64,000 nucleotides of DNA from Flavobacterium dankookense. Its GTDB lineage: Bacteria; Bacteroidota; Bacteroidia; Flavobacteriales; Flavobacteriaceae. Positions 63,901-64,000 of the stretch are shown here, in pieces. The position numbers and the translations under genes were made by a program. The notes below the pieces were generated by a model. That model searched no databases, had not been told where the DNA came from, and saw nothing but the letters and a program-made list of their open reading frames with translations. Position 1 is the stretch's first letter. Every line of letters starts with the position of its first letter. The stretch is taken from NCBI RefSeq assembly GCF_004362665.1, contig NZ_SNXR01000015.1:248001-312000 (forward strand), written 5' to 3'.

Positions 63901-64000
63901 GAAATAAAGTTGATATTGTAATCTCACGTTCTACGGAATTGAAATTAATTGATGTTAAAACTGGAATTCTATTAAGTACTCACAACATTCCTTACGGTTC
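60939..64000 (+). CDS. rpoC: DNA-directed RNA polymerase subunit beta' (partial, runs off the window)
   Basis: The first 1020 codons are open to the window end. The N-terminal zinc site has Cys70, Cys72, Cys85 and Cys88 ([13 protein letters not shown]). The metal-binding active site [12 protein letters not shown] is near residues 479-490. The second zinc site has cysteines around [13 protein letters not shown] near 902, and [16 protein letters not shown] near 935 follows. Two tandem ATGs (60939, 60942) leave a one-codon doubt. It is the catalytic partner of rpoB. The C-terminal part (about 400 residues) lies outside. Confidence 0.98.
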   Translation, partial: MMNNRNNKDNKNTIKRFDRISIGLASPESILAESRGEVLKPETINYRTHKPERDGLFCERIFGPVKDFECACGKYKRIRYKGIVCDRCGVEVTEKKVRRDRVGHINLVVPIAHIWYFRSLPNKIGYILGLPSKKLDMIIYYERYVVIQAGIAQNAEGESLQRLDFLTEEEYLNILDTLPMENQYLDDNDPNKFIAKMGAECIMDLLARTDLDALSYDLRHSANNETSKQRKTEALKRLQVVESFREANLNRENRPEWMILKVIPVIPPELRPLVPLDGGRFATSDLNDLYRRVIIRNNRLKRLMEIKAPEVILRNEKRMLQESVDSLFDNTRKASAVKTESNRPLKSLSDSLKGKQGRFRQNLLGKRVDYSARSVIVVGPEMKLFECGLPKDMAAELYKPFVIRKLIERGIVKTVKSAKKIIDKKEPVVWDILENVIKGHPVLLNRAPTLHRLGIQAFQPKLIEGKAIQLHPLVCTAFNADFDGDQMAVHLPLGPEAILEAQLLMLASHNILNPANGAPITVPSQDMVLGLYYMTKERLSTPEHPILGQDLTFYSAEECNIALNEGRVELNARVKIRAKDFNENGELVYKIIQTTAGRVLFNEVVPQAAGYINEVLTKKSLRDIIGKILSVTDVPTTAAFLDEMKDMGYKFAFKGGLSFSLGDIRIPEQKTKLIADAREQVEGISLNYNMGLITNNERYNQVIDIWTSANAQLTELAMKNIREDQQGFNSVYMMLDSGARGSKEQIRQLTGMRGLMAKPKKSTAGGGEIIENPILSNFKEGLSILEYFISTHGARKGLADTALKTADAGYLTRRLHDVSQDVIVNSVDCGTLRGIEVSALKKNEEIVETLGERILGRVALQDVINPLDSNILVHAGEQITEAIVKAIEESPVEKVEVRSPLTCEAKKGICAKCYGRNLATGKMTQKGEAVGVIAAQSIGEPGTQLTLRTFHVGGVAGGVSEESTIVARFGGKLEIEDLKTVVGDDNDGNKVDIVISRSTELKLIDVKTGILLSTHNIPYG

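Overview
The window looks like a chromosomal segment of a member of the Flavobacteriaceae (Bacteroidota), most likely Flavobacterium or a close relative. Supporting signs are the AT-rich DNA, promoters with the Bacteroidota -7 motif TAnnTTTG, the near absence of Shine-Dalgarno sequences except before rpsU, SusC/SusD outer-membrane proteins, type IX secretion (T9SS) C-terminal sorting domains, and the gene order tRNA-tuf-tRNA-Trp-secE-nusG-rplKAJL-rpoBC. I see no insertion sequence, prophage or CRISPR array.

Region 1 (1-10.1 kb, all +) is catabolic. It holds the end of a phenylacetate-type pathway (thiolase PaaJ, a PaaZ with an extra C-terminal domain, an enoyl-CoA hydratase/isomerase, PaaY) and then a branched-chain 2-oxoacid module (E2, branched-chain aminotransferase, fused E1 alpha-beta). 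The sizeable gaps in this run are filled by short palindromic or tandem repeats of different types. Region 2 (10.3-13.9 kb) has a DUF4136 lipoprotein, urocanate hydratase, a PH-like membrane protein, a Cys-rich miniprotein and a small HExxH membrane protein. Region 3 (13.9-24.1 kb) encodes three large exported or surface proteins: a tail-fibre-like repeat protein and two T9SS cargo proteins with related C-terminal halves.

Region 4 (24.4-33.3 kb) is mixed housekeeping: a PLP-dependent deaminase/desulfhydrase, a glucosaminidase lipoprotein, hemL, small secreted proteins, lysS, lipB and rnhB. Region 5 (33.5-43.2 kb) is a SusC-SusD-lipoprotein set followed by a T9SS subtilase and an outer-membrane porin, plausibly a protein or peptide utilisation locus. 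Region 6 (43.4-50.1 kb) holds a cystathionine beta-synthase, a PNGase F-like glycosidase, DUF2851, PspC, a helix-hairpin-helix protein and an acyl-CoA dehydrogenase. Region 7 (50.3-64 kb) is the translation/transcription core: rpsU, xerC, hpf, tRNAs, tuf, secE, nusG, ribosomal proteins, rpoB and a truncated rpoC that runs off the window.

The strongest unexplained structure is non-coding. There is a dispersed element family with conserved ends and an interchangeable central hairpin (five copies). In two places (before xerC and before the porin) a terminator-like hairpin, a -7 promoter motif and the next start codon are nested in about 50 bp. A 14-bp hairpin sits between rpoB and rpoC. No clearly new multi-gene system is visible.
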